Positions 15,501 to 21,227 of a stretch of 21,394 nucleotides of DNA are shown one piece after another (the stretch's first letter is position 1; every line of letters starts with the position of its first letter). The stretch comes from CAWJEL01 sp964647255 (GTDB lineage Bacteria; Chloroflexota; Anaerolineae; CG2-30-64-16), in contig CAZYGI010000062.1 in NCBI GenBank assembly GCA_964647255.1, forward strand, positions 1 to 21,394, read 5' to 3'. The notes beneath the pieces were generated by a model. That model had not been told where the DNA came from. It ran no database searches and saw only the letters and a program-made list of their open reading frames with translations. The position numbers were made by a program, and so were the translations under genes.

Positions 15501-16411
15501 CTGCCGCTGTCCCACTGGCCCGCCGCGCCCTGCGGCAGCACCAGGCCCTTGCGCGCCCAGTGAATGCCGTCCGAGGATGTCGCATAACCCACCTGGGACA
15601 GCGTGTGAGCCGAATTCTCGCCGGAATACCACATGTGATACTGCGCCCCATCATAGAGCACACAGGGGCGGTAGACGAAGTTGTCCCAGCCTCCGCTGCC
15701 GCCCGCGATGACCGGGTTCCCGGCGTATTCTGTCCAGGTGATGCCATCCGGGGAGGTGGCGTAGCCGATGCTGCTGTTGGCATAGCCGTTGAACCACATG
15801 TGGTACAGGCTTCCCACCTTGACCACGGTGGGCCTCCCCCGGTACTGCGTATCCCAGCTCCCCGCCGCGCCGACGTCCAGCACCGGATTGCCGGCATACT
15901 TCGTCCAGGTGACGCCGTCCGGCGAGGTGGCGTAACCGATGCGGCCGACCAAGGCGGTATCCAGGCCGGTGTACCACATCTTGTAAGTGCTGCCCTCCTT
16001 GATGACCGTCGGTGAGCCGACCGAATTGGCCTCCCAACTGCCTGTGGCGCCGGCCTGCAACACTGGACTGCCGCGCCGGGTCCAGGTGAAGCCGTCGGGT
16101 GAGGTCGCGTAGCCGATCCTGCGGGGGTCGTTCAATCCGCCCGACCCGGCGTACCACATCTTGTAGGTCGAGCCATCCAGCAGCACGCTCGGGAACGCCG
16201 TGACGCCGCTGTCCCACGCGCCGGTGGTCATCACCGGGTTCCCGGCCAGTTTGCTCCACGCACCGGGTGAGATGGCAGCCTCGGGCGCACCGGGGGCCGG
16301 CGCGCTCACAGCGCTTGCCGGCAAGAGATTCGCAGTGAAAAAGAGGAACAGTGCGAGGGCCGTCAGGATGGAAACCGCAACCAGGGACGAAGGGCGACGA
16401 ACGCAAAACAT
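12590..16411 (-). CDS. Modular secreted C25-type (gingipain/clan CD) cysteine peptidase with N-terminal beta-propeller and DIGQLA repeats
   Basis: The product is 1273 residues from ATG 16411, preceded by AGGAGGC (16421-16415). Residues 1-37 are a signal peptide (cleavage near AVSA). About 51-337 form five propeller blades of the GH43/GH32 type, each with KMWYxG (Trp near 86, 146, 206, 261, 320) and IGYATSPDGxxW. About 345-555 is a PPC-like beta-sandwich (HWYQINAPEAGT, DYDLLLYAPE, GSYYLLVKPHNG) interrupted at 410-473 by eleven DIGQLA units. About 560-955 is the peptidase: YLVIVGGDDLIPYFRV, LYLPQLSSGRLVETPSDI, LNGHFRHG (His813) and FSIGCHSG (Cys851), the expected clan CD dyad. After a low-complexity linker (984-1004), beta domains run to the C-terminus ATFLPVIVR. 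It probably degrades or processes proteins outside the cell, with the propeller perhaps binding glycans. No glycosidase activity is claimed. Confidence 0.85.
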   Translation of the reverse strand: MFCVRRPSSLVAVSILTALALFLFFTANLLPASAVSAPAPGAPEAAISPGAWSKLAGNPVMTTGAWDSGVTAFPSVLLDGSTYKMWYAGSGGLNDPRRIGYATSPDGFTWTRRGSPVLQAGATGSWEANSVGSPTVIKEGSTYKMWYTGLDTALVGRIGYATSPDGVTWTKYAGNPVLDVGAAGSWDTQYRGRPTVVKVGSLYHMWFNGYANSSIGYATSPDGITWTEYAGNPVIAGGSGGWDNFVYRPCVLYDGAQYHMWYSGENSAHTLSQVGYATSSDGIHWARKGLVLPQGAAGQWDSGSADYATVLQVGGTLKMWYSGWDGASYRIGYASAAAVAAGGARGDAFSLPDGTAVQATLPGPRGWHWYQINAPEAGTIISAVLDQLPADYDLLLYAPEIDQQTGQLRDIGQLADIGQLADIGQLADIGQLADIGQLADIGQLADIGQLADIGQLADIGQLADIGQLADIGQGCATCASGTHAPAGTLVALSAHAGRAVESLRYPIHEATGSYYLLVKPHNGDYAAQPYRLRAQILADETRSPAIAAAVPVSFALPAVDASIKTLILVNSARTQARYAASDPTGAAALAAKLQALAAHSQVHGKVIALDSYPELVAAYAVWDAQPTNPNAANYVAQAIKSLLYHLAPAYRNLQYLVIVGGDDLIPYFRVTDEARVANERNYAGDVAANPLLAQSASERYLLTDDYYAGLLPIAYRGRELYLPQLSSGRLVETPSDIVRQINTFLAAPSIDAPTALLTGYDFLTDEAEAIASLMQVRGIAVTKLINDTWTAGDLRSRLFVAGAAAQQLSLNGHFRHGLLIPALSSGGNLLASEVSSAATDFSRSLVFSIGCHSGLNVPGGAADWAQAFAAKGATFIGNSGFGYGDSDLIVYSEALALNFAAIVNAGGGTAVPIGDAVRQAKQRYFNSLGPNALSNYDEKVLAIWTLYGLPMRRVRVPAVVNARPEVGAEAVSNVAGDDSGTQASADKRGESSSSASIRVYPRPNDDSGLAATIAVNHTITPVFTAVNTTKGRFYTVAGETQALAGRPVEPRLSLDIAGVAGIAHGALLVGGRTRDERIDPLVTRVITDDADLAAEPLFDSPTFYPGRIVAVNRLLRVEGDVLERLVVAPGQFRATANTPQTVGIQRVWERLEVVTYHAPFGNTDFTAPNIWRTAAAQAGDAVRFTVETTDAGGVSRAVILYHLVGSPEWRLLELALSDPPAGVWTGLLPGAGRARVEFYAQAVDAAGNVAWRDDYGSPFAFGRQATFLPVIVR
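13404..13460. repeat. Short dispersed-type repeat inside the secreted peptidase gene
   Basis: The plus strand shows GGACGCGGA twice (13404-13412 and 13424-13432), then TCCGCG twice (13445-13450 and 13455-13460), so CGCGGA and TCCGCG form inverted pairs. The coding strand reads as ATCCGCGT/ATCCGTGT-type units, a motif I recognise as a common intergenic repeat in many environmental genomes. It encodes the polar stretch GESSSSASIRVYPRP in a linker, unlike the flanking folded domains. Confidence 0.6.
14993..15184 (-). repeat. Tandem array of an 18-bp unit encoding (DIGQLA)n in the secreted peptidase
   Basis: Eleven consecutive Asp-Ile codon pairs occur exactly every 18 nt (plus-strand positions 14999, 15017, up to 15179), giving ten full DIGQLA hexapeptides and a final DIGQ. 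A degenerate twelfth unit, TGQLR, precedes them (15185-15199). Units differ at synonymous sites only (GATGTC/AATGTC/GATATC on the plus strand; Gln-Leu-Ala codons also vary), so the peptide is conserved more strictly than the DNA. Confidence 0.95.
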
Positions 16412-16521
16412 AGCGCCTCCTGGAAAGAACGCAGTGCCTCCCCGTTTAAAGGAAAACGCATTGGTGAAAAGCATAACAGCAACTGCGGGACATGTCAATC
16501 CAAGTTCTCTGGGCTTCGGAT

Positions 16522-16868
16522 CTAAGTTCGGACAGGCAGTGGCTGGATGAGATCAGCGAATGCGCTGACGACTTGGTTCTGCAGTTGCCGCAGGCGCTTG
16601 TTCGACAACGTGATCTTGCGTTTAAGCACAATGAAGAGCCCGGAATGGCGTTGCCACTTGCGACGGGTCTTGGTCTGGGGCGGTTCAGTTGCGACTGGCC
16701 CGGTGGCGGGTGCGGTCTGCGCTGCATCTGGGGAGCCATAGAGTTCATCGCGCACAGCTTCACCGCTGAGGAAGCCGATAGTAATGGCCAGCATGACCAA
16801 GGCTGCCATCGCGACGGCGCCGCCGGCAACCTGGCGCAGGGCACCTGGCGCAGTTACGCGCCGCTCAT
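16522..16868 (-). pseudogene. Small single-TM protein gene, probably frameshifted, with remnant of an upstream coupled gene
   Basis: The open part (ATG 16809 to TAG 16522, 95 codons) encodes AMAALVMLAITIGFLSGEAV, a helix that already starts before the first ATG, then a Pro/Thr-rich segment and a basic amphipathic tail (RKITLSNKRLRQLQNQVV). Upstream in the same frame are RRVTAPGALRQVAGGAVA but no ATG, GTG or TTG. A different frame offers ATG 16868 (MSGA, then TAA). That ATG overlaps as ATGA the stop of an upstream frame ending GEVLDALKPSAETTAA. The simplest reading is an old ATGA-coupled gene pair: the first gene is cut off by the palindrome at 16903-17063 and the second lost one base near 16857. 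The family is not recognised; a sigma/anti-sigma-like pair is only a guess. It could also be a genuine gene with a non-standard start. Confidence 0.4.
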
Positions 16869-16902
16869 GCTGCGGTTGTCTCAGCGCTTGGCTTCAACGC
16901 GT

Positions 16903-17063
16903 CCAGTACCTCGCCACGTTGGTCTTGTTGGATAGTAATAACGATCGCGAAGCGTCCCGTGGGACTTCAGTCGTTCGTCGCCGACCAAAAAGCGACTAAA
17001 GTCCCACGGGATGCTGCGCGATCGCCACTACGACCCTGCAAATTCTTGGTGGCGAGGTACTGG
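16903..17063. repeat. 161-bp imperfect palindrome
   Basis: Two nested inverted-repeat pairs share one centre (16983). The inner arms 16942-16973 and 16993-17024 are 32 nt each and nearly perfect (CGATCGCG, TCCCGTGGGACTT, AGTCG), with a 19-nt loop. The outer arms 16903-16917 and 17049-17063 are perfect over 15 nt (CCAGTACCTCGCCAC). The two 24-nt spacers between them are equal in length and partly complementary. The whole is therefore one long decayed hairpin of 71-nt arms. It ends 43 nt after the cupin stop codon, on that gene's downstream side. Confidence 0.75.
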
Positions 17064-17106
17064 CAGAAACGGCCCTCTGTCGTCTGCCTCGTGGTTTCCA
17101 GGACTT

Positions 17107-17595
17107 TCATTCTGATGGCGGCGGGAGGGTCTCATGGTGGTCCCGCCAACTGCCGGCCTCAGCCGCCAGGAGACGCGCGATGGTCTCTGCGGTCACCGGT
17201 GGCGGCGGATCGTGCCGCGCCGCCGCAGGTTCGCCCACCGCCCGGAAGAACCCTTCGATGCCGGCCGGGGCGAATGTTGCGAGCAGCCTGGCCGGCGCCG
17301 GTCCGTTTTTGAAGGCATGCACCGTGTCGCGCGGGATGTGGACAAAATCGCCGCTCGACGCCCGGTAGGTTTGCCCGCCTACCTGGAAGGTGAGCTCCCC
17401 CTCGAGGACGTAGAACTGCTCCTCCTCGAGATGGTGGATGTGCGGAGGCGGGCCTCCGCCCGGGCGCACGACTGTTTCCAGCGTGAAGTAGCTGCCCGCC
17501 GACTCCGCCCCGGTCACGAGAAACGTGAACAGATCGCCCATCACCCAGTACGCCTGCCCTGTTCCGGCCGGCCGACACACAATCTGAGCTGACAT
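17107..17595 (-). CDS. Cupin domain protein (quercetin 2,3-dioxygenase-like fold)
   Basis: The product is 162 residues. ATG 17595 is used because CAGGAG (17606-17601) precedes it; a TTG further upstream would swallow that site. Cupin motif 1 is GGGPPPHIHHLEEEQFYVLEG, giving metal ligands His52, His54 and Glu59. Motif 2 is GDFVHIPRDTVHAFKN with His93. All four ligands of a mononuclear metal site are present, so an enzymatic or metal-sensing role is possible. The N-terminus TGQAYWVMGDLFTFLVTGAE resembles quercetinase-type cupins. The short C-terminal helix VTAETIARLLAAEAG is also common there. The substrate is unknown. It lies downstream of the secreted protein gene in the same direction, separated by a strong hairpin, so read-through may be limited. 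Confidence 0.9.
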   Translation of the reverse strand: MSAQIVCRPAGTGQAYWVMGDLFTFLVTGAESAGSYFTLETVVRPGGGPPPHIHHLEEEQFYVLEGELTFQVGGQTYRASSGDFVHIPRDTVHAFKNGPAPARLLATFAPAGIEGFFRAVGEPAAARHDPPPPVTAETIARLLAAEAGSWRDHHETLPPPSE

Positions 17596-17616
17596 CGTGA
17601 CTCCTGATTCCAAATG

Positions 17617-17647
17617 GGCTCGCAGGGTCTTGGAGACCCTGCGAGCC
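17617..17647. repeat. Perfect 14-bp palindrome between secreted-protein and cupin genes
   Basis: GGCTCGCAGGGTCT (17617-17630) and AGACCCTGCGAGCC (17634-17647) pair perfectly around TGG. It begins 10 nt after the stop of the secreted protein gene on the minus strand. The stem is very stable but is not followed by T residues on either strand. It may reduce read-through or protect the mRNA end, or be one more dispersed palindrome. Confidence 0.75.
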
Positions 17648-17657
17648 TGAAAAGCCC

Positions 17658-18158
17658 CTACTTGCCCTTGGCAAGCACGATCGTCCCGTCGAACGTGCCG
17701 GAGGTGACCCCCGTGGGTCCGTTAGCCAGGCGCACCATGGTGAAGGTCCCGGTGGCGCCAGCAAACCGGCCCGTGCCGCCCGTGATGGTATACACTTGGG
17801 TGACCTTGTTGACGCCGGGCTCACCGGTCGGAACGCCGACGCCGGTCCCTGTGGCGTCGAGGGTGTCTCCGTTGGCCGCGATGAAGTGAATCGTGTCTCC
17901 GGTCGAGCTGCCGCCGCCGTCCGGGGTCAGCGTGGGTTCCGCGTGATAAGTGACGGTGTACTTGCCGAGATGGGTGGCATTGCCTGAGCCGCTCCCATCC
18001 ACGATCAAATGCGGATAGTTGACTACGCCGGTTTCAGTTCCCTCCACGGTGCCCTTGAAGGGCGTCCGCGGGGCAGCGGCCAGAACGCTGACGGAGATGC
18101 CCGCCAGCAACATGACGACAACTGCGACCATTGCGACGGTGATCAGACGGGTTTTCAT
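17658..18158 (-). CDS. Small secreted beta-barrel-like protein of unknown function
   Basis: The product is 166 residues. ATG 18158 is preceded by GAGGAG (18171-18166) at 7-nt spacing. Residues 1-28 are a signal peptide: MKTR, a hydrophobic stretch VAMVAVVVMLLAGISVSVLA and cleavage near AAA. The mature part is rich in Gly, Thr and Val with alternating beta pattern (FKGTVEGTETGVV, GKYTVTYHAE, TQVYTITGGTGRFAGATGTF, SGTFDGTIVL). The GGTGRFAGATG motif near 127-137 is seen in small secreted beta-barrels related to allene-oxide-cyclase/dirigent-like or DUF3224-like folds. I cannot assign it firmly. No cysteine and no catalytic motif is visible. It is exported and probably soluble. It is divergent from the XRE-type regulator, which may control it. 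Confidence 0.8.
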   Translation of the reverse strand: MKTRLITVAMVAVVVMLLAGISVSVLAAAPRTPFKGTVEGTETGVVNYPHLIVDGSGSGNATHLGKYTVTYHAEPTLTPDGGGSSTGDTIHFIAANGDTLDATGTGVGVPTGEPGVNKVTQVYTITGGTGRFAGATGTFTMVRLANGPTGVTSGTFDGTIVLAKGK

Positions 18159-18181
18159 GTTTGCGCTCCTCAGGTTTGGAT

Positions 18182-18206
18182 TGAATGACCTGTTCGGTCT
18201 GATTCA
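18182..18206. promoter_or_regulatory. Imperfect dyad in the divergent intergenic region (possible operator)
   Basis: TGAATGACC (18182-18190) and GGTCTGATTCA (18196-18206) form an imperfect inverted repeat around TGTTC. It lies in the leader of the minus-strand secreted protein, between it and the XRE-type regulator. Operator function is inference from position and symmetry only. The rest of 18159-18288 is AT-richer and probably contains the minus-strand promoter, but no unambiguous boxes were found. Confidence 0.3.
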
Positions 18207-18288
18207 TGGCTGTAGCTTACTCGATGGACGGGCGATATGGAAGCGAATTATCTACAAAAATGCTACAACAATGGTGCAATCAATTAGC

Positions 18289-18317
18289 TTGAGAAATTCT
18301 GCTCCGCGTGTTATAAT
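18289..18317 (+). promoter_or_regulatory. Near-consensus sigma-70 promoter of the XRE-type regulator, leaderless
   Basis: The -35 TTGAGA (18289-18294), a 17-bp spacer and the -10 TATAAT (18312-18317) match 11 of 12 consensus bases. The GTG at 18323 is 6 nt after the -10, so transcription should start at the start codon. This is the best promoter in the window. Confidence 0.85.
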
Positions 18318-18322
18318 GGGTT

Positions 18323-21040
18323 GTGCAAGCTTTGGTGAGTGAAGTGAAGATTCGGGCTTGGCGATTAGGAGACGCTCCGGTGCAACAACACCCCGCGGCC
18401 ACGACTACGACCTTTGGCGATCTCCTGAAGCGCCTGCGCAAACGCGCCGGCATGACCCAGGACGATCTGGCCGCGGCGGTCGGCTACAGCCGCGCGCTGA
18501 TCGGGGCATTAGAGCGCGACCAACGGCTGCCCGACACCAAGGTGGTGATCGACGCCTACCTCCCCGCGCTGAGCTTACAGGAAGAGCCGAGACTGGCAGC
18601 CCAGCTTGTGGAGCTGGCTGCCCTGGCACGCGGCGAACGGCCCCCGGCCGCCTTCAGCCTCAAGCGTGAGCGCCACCTCGTGCCGGCGCCGGAAGGGGAC
18701 GCTGAGGCGTACTGCTTTCCTGTCCCCCCGACCGAAATCCTCGGACGCAACGAAGAGATCAGCTACCTCTGCAACCGCTTGCTGGGGCATCAGGGGCGCT
18801 TGTTGACCCTGGTCGGGCCGCCGGGGGTGGGCAAGACGCGCCTGGCGCAGGCGGTAGGCGCAGAGTGTCAAAGCTTCTACCGGGACGGCGCCTGTTTCGT
18901 ATCTCTGGCCGCTGTAAGCAATCCGGCGTTGGCAGCTTCCGCGCTGGCCGCGGCATTGAAGTTGCGCGATAGCTCAGCCAAGCCGCCGCAAACGCGCTTG
19001 ATCGAACACCTGCGCCGCAAGGAGCTGCTGCTGGTGCTGGACAATTTCGAGCAATTGCTCGCCGCGCCCTCGGCGGCCGTGAAATTGGTGGCGGATCTGC
19101 TGGCCGAATGCCCGGGTCTGCGCCTCCTGGTCACCAGTCGCGAGCGGCTGCACCTGCGCGCCGAGCAGCGCTATCATGTCTCGCCGCTGCCGCTAGGGGT
19201 GGCGGTAGATCTGTTCGTTCAGCGGTGCACCGCCGTTGACGCTGCGTTCGCCCTCACCACCGCGAATCGCGCCATCATCGAGGCGATTTGCGAACAGGTG
19301 GACCGTCTGCCATTGGCGCTCGAACTGTGCGCAGCGCAGATTGATCTTCTGTCACCGCCCCAACTCCTGGCGCGCCTGGGTGAGCGCCGGCTCGAGTTGC
19401 TGGTGGATGGCGCGCACGATTTGGACCCCCAACACCGCACCCTGCGGGCCGCCATCGGGCAGAGCTACGATCTGTTGAACGAAGCGGAACGCGCGCTCTT
19501 CCGCAGCCTGGGCGTCTTCGTGGGCGGATGCGATACGGAGGCGATGGAAGCGGTCAGCGGCTGGAGCAGCCGCTGGCCCAGCCAACCGCTGCTCCCCACC
19601 CTGCATGCGTTGATCGGCAAGAGCCTGGTGCGCGTTGAAACGACGCCGAGCGGCGCGGCGCGCTACCTCCTCCTGGAGACCATCCGCGAATACGCGTTGG
19701 AGCGCGGCCGGGCCGAGGGCGAAGAAGATCCCCTGCGCCAGCGCCACTACGCCTTCTATCTGCAGCTATTTCGCACCGCCGATAGACACCTGCGCGGGCC
19801 GGATTCGGCAGCGTGGCTGACGCGCCTGGAGCCCGACCAGAACAATGTGCGCGCCGCCTTGCAGTGGACGCTGGACGCCGGGCGCTACGCGGACATGGCA
19901 TGGTTGCTCTTTGCCGTCAACTGGTTCTGGTTCCACACCGGGCGCTGGTATGAGCGGGTCGGGTGGACCGCACAATTGCTGCCCCACCGGGAGGCGCTCG
20001 CCGCCGACGTGCGCCTGGCCCACTTGATCTACTTCTGGGCCGTTGCACGCGCGTCGGGGGAGTTCCAGCCGATCTCCCGCTATACCAATGAGATGCTGGC
20101 GCTCCTGGAGGTCTGCCCGGACAAGCTCCTGCATTCGGCGTTCTGGCATTTCACCGCGATCTACTCTGCCGATTTTGCCGGGGCCGTCGCTGCGTGGGAG
20201 CGCTCGCTGGCCTGCGCCCGCGCCGCCCCCGCCGGGTCCGGGTTGGGTCCGGAATTCGGCGTCGCCAGCGACCGCGCCTTCATCTTGGGCAATCATCTCT
20301 GGGCCTACGCCACGCGCTTGATCGAGCAGGGCGAGTTCGGCCGGGCCGCGCCCCTGCTTGAGGAGAGCGCCCAGGTCATTCAGGCGCGCGGCAGCCGTTG
20401 GCAAATGGCCGGCAGCCTCAGCACGTTGGGGCGTCTGGCGCTGCTGCAAGACGACATGCCCCGAGCGCGGGCGCTCCTGCAGGAAGCCGTGACCCTGGCC
20501 CGCGACTTCAACTACCAGGAGATGCTGGGCAACTCGCAGCCCTTTCTGGCCCTGGCAACCCTCTACTCCGGAGACGCCCCCGAGGCGCGCCGGTTGTTGG
20601 GGGACAGCCTGCGGCTTTGGAGCGATCTGGGTGACAAGGTCTTCCTGGCGCGGGTCTGCACCTATCTGGCGGAGACTGCGCTCTGGGAAGGAGAGCTGGC
20701 TGAGGCCGGGCAATGGCTTGCAAAAAGCCTGGCCCATCACGCTGAGCCGCGCTGGATCAGGATTGACCAGGTCGAGCGCCTCTTTGTGGCCGCACGCCTG
20801 GCTGCCGCGCAAGGGGACTCCGTGCGCGCCGCCATGCTCTTCGGGTCCGCGGAAGCGGTGCGCAGCCGTATCCACTATGCGCCGGTCGGACCGGCACATC
20901 GGCTGGCCGATGCGGCGCTGGCGTCGGTGCGCGCGGCGCTTGAGCCGGCGCGCTTCGCCGAGGCGTTCACCGCGGGACAGCGGCTGCCGCTGAATGAGGT
21001 GTTCGTCGCGATTTCCGCAGCCAGCGCTGGCCACCGATGA
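18323..21040 (+). CDS. XRE-family HTH / NB-ARC STAND ATPase / TPR transcriptional regulator
   Basis: The product is 905 residues from GTG 18323, chosen for its fit with the leaderless promoter; GTG 18335 or GTG 18380 are alternatives. Residues about 31-85 are an XRE helix-turn-helix (FGDLLKRLRKRAGMTQDDLA, GYSRALIGALERDQRLPD). The NB-ARC/AAA domain begins at ILGRNEEISYL and shows Walker A LVGPPGVGKTRLAQAV (Lys171), Walker B ELLLVLDNFEQLL (Asp240), RLLVTSRERLHL (sensor) and RLPLALELCAAQIDLL (GLPL-like). A winged helix follows with LRAAIGQSYDLLNEAERALF. YLLLETIREYALER and LEPDQNNVRAALQW lead into a TPR-like region to the end. This is the usual order of bacterial STAND regulators: ligand sensed by repeats, ATP switch, DNA output at the N-terminus. 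Its ligand is unknown. It may regulate the divergent secreted protein or the aldo/keto reductase downstream. Confidence 0.93.
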   Translation: MQALVSEVKIRAWRLGDAPVQQHPAATTTTFGDLLKRLRKRAGMTQDDLAAAVGYSRALIGALERDQRLPDTKVVIDAYLPALSLQEEPRLAAQLVELAALARGERPPAAFSLKRERHLVPAPEGDAEAYCFPVPPTEILGRNEEISYLCNRLLGHQGRLLTLVGPPGVGKTRLAQAVGAECQSFYRDGACFVSLAAVSNPALAASALAAALKLRDSSAKPPQTRLIEHLRRKELLLVLDNFEQLLAAPSAAVKLVADLLAECPGLRLLVTSRERLHLRAEQRYHVSPLPLGVAVDLFVQRCTAVDAAFALTTANRAIIEAICEQVDRLPLALELCAAQIDLLSPPQLLARLGERRLELLVDGAHDLDPQHRTLRAAIGQSYDLLNEAERALFRSLGVFVGGCDTEAMEAVSGWSSRWPSQPLLPTLHALIGKSLVRVETTPSGAARYLLLETIREYALERGRAEGEEDPLRQRHYAFYLQLFRTADRHLRGPDSAAWLTRLEPDQNNVRAALQWTLDAGRYADMAWLLFAVNWFWFHTGRWYERVGWTAQLLPHREALAADVRLAHLIYFWAVARASGEFQPISRYTNEMLALLEVCPDKLLHSAFWHFTAIYSADFAGAVAAWERSLACARAAPAGSGLGPEFGVASDRAFILGNHLWAYATRLIEQGEFGRAAPLLEESAQVIQARGSRWQMAGSLSTLGRLALLQDDMPRARALLQEAVTLARDFNYQEMLGNSQPFLALATLYSGDAPEARRLLGDSLRLWSDLGDKVFLARVCTYLAETALWEGELAEAGQWLAKSLAHHAEPRWIRIDQVERLFVAARLAAAQGDSVRAAMLFGSAEAVRSRIHYAPVGPAHRLADAALASVRAALEPARFAEAFTAGQRLPLNEVFVAISAASAGHR

Positions 21041-21181
21041 TGGACCGCTCCTTTCCGGAAAGCGGCTGGAAGGTTCTTGATTCGCTTTTCTGGCTCCCTG
21101 CAATGCAAAGAGGCTTCTGATGCTTGCAGGATTGTACAATGATCTTCAAGGATCGTTCTACCATCTTGCCCACCGAAGTCA

Positions 21182-21187
21182 TATAAT
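21182..21187 (+). promoter_or_regulatory. Probable -10 box for the aldo/keto reductase gene
   Basis: TATAAT at 21182-21187 lies 40 nt before ATG 21228, giving a leader of about 34 nt that holds AGGAGA (21215-21220). No good -35 is present at 16-19 bp. The palindrome ATTGTACAAT (21131-21140) lies further upstream and could be a regulator site. Confidence 0.45.
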
Positions 21188-21227
21188 ACACTGGCTGCTC
21201 TGAGACACCTGGACAGGAGATCAAAAA

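Noticed and set aside
10041..16411. Intracellular caspase-plus-STAND conflict (defence) system
   Set aside because: The peptidase has a clear signal peptide and extracellular-type beta domains, so it does not act in the cytoplasm with the ATPase as those systems do.
16492..16935. Plus-strand open frame of about 147 codons
   Set aside because: It has no ribosome site, an unnatural composition, and lies opposite a minus-strand frame with a hydrophobic helix and amphipathic tail. It also runs into the palindrome.
16903..17063. Insertion sequence with terminal inverted repeats
   Set aside because: The loop is only 19 nt, no transposase is encoded, and no target-site direct repeats are evident.
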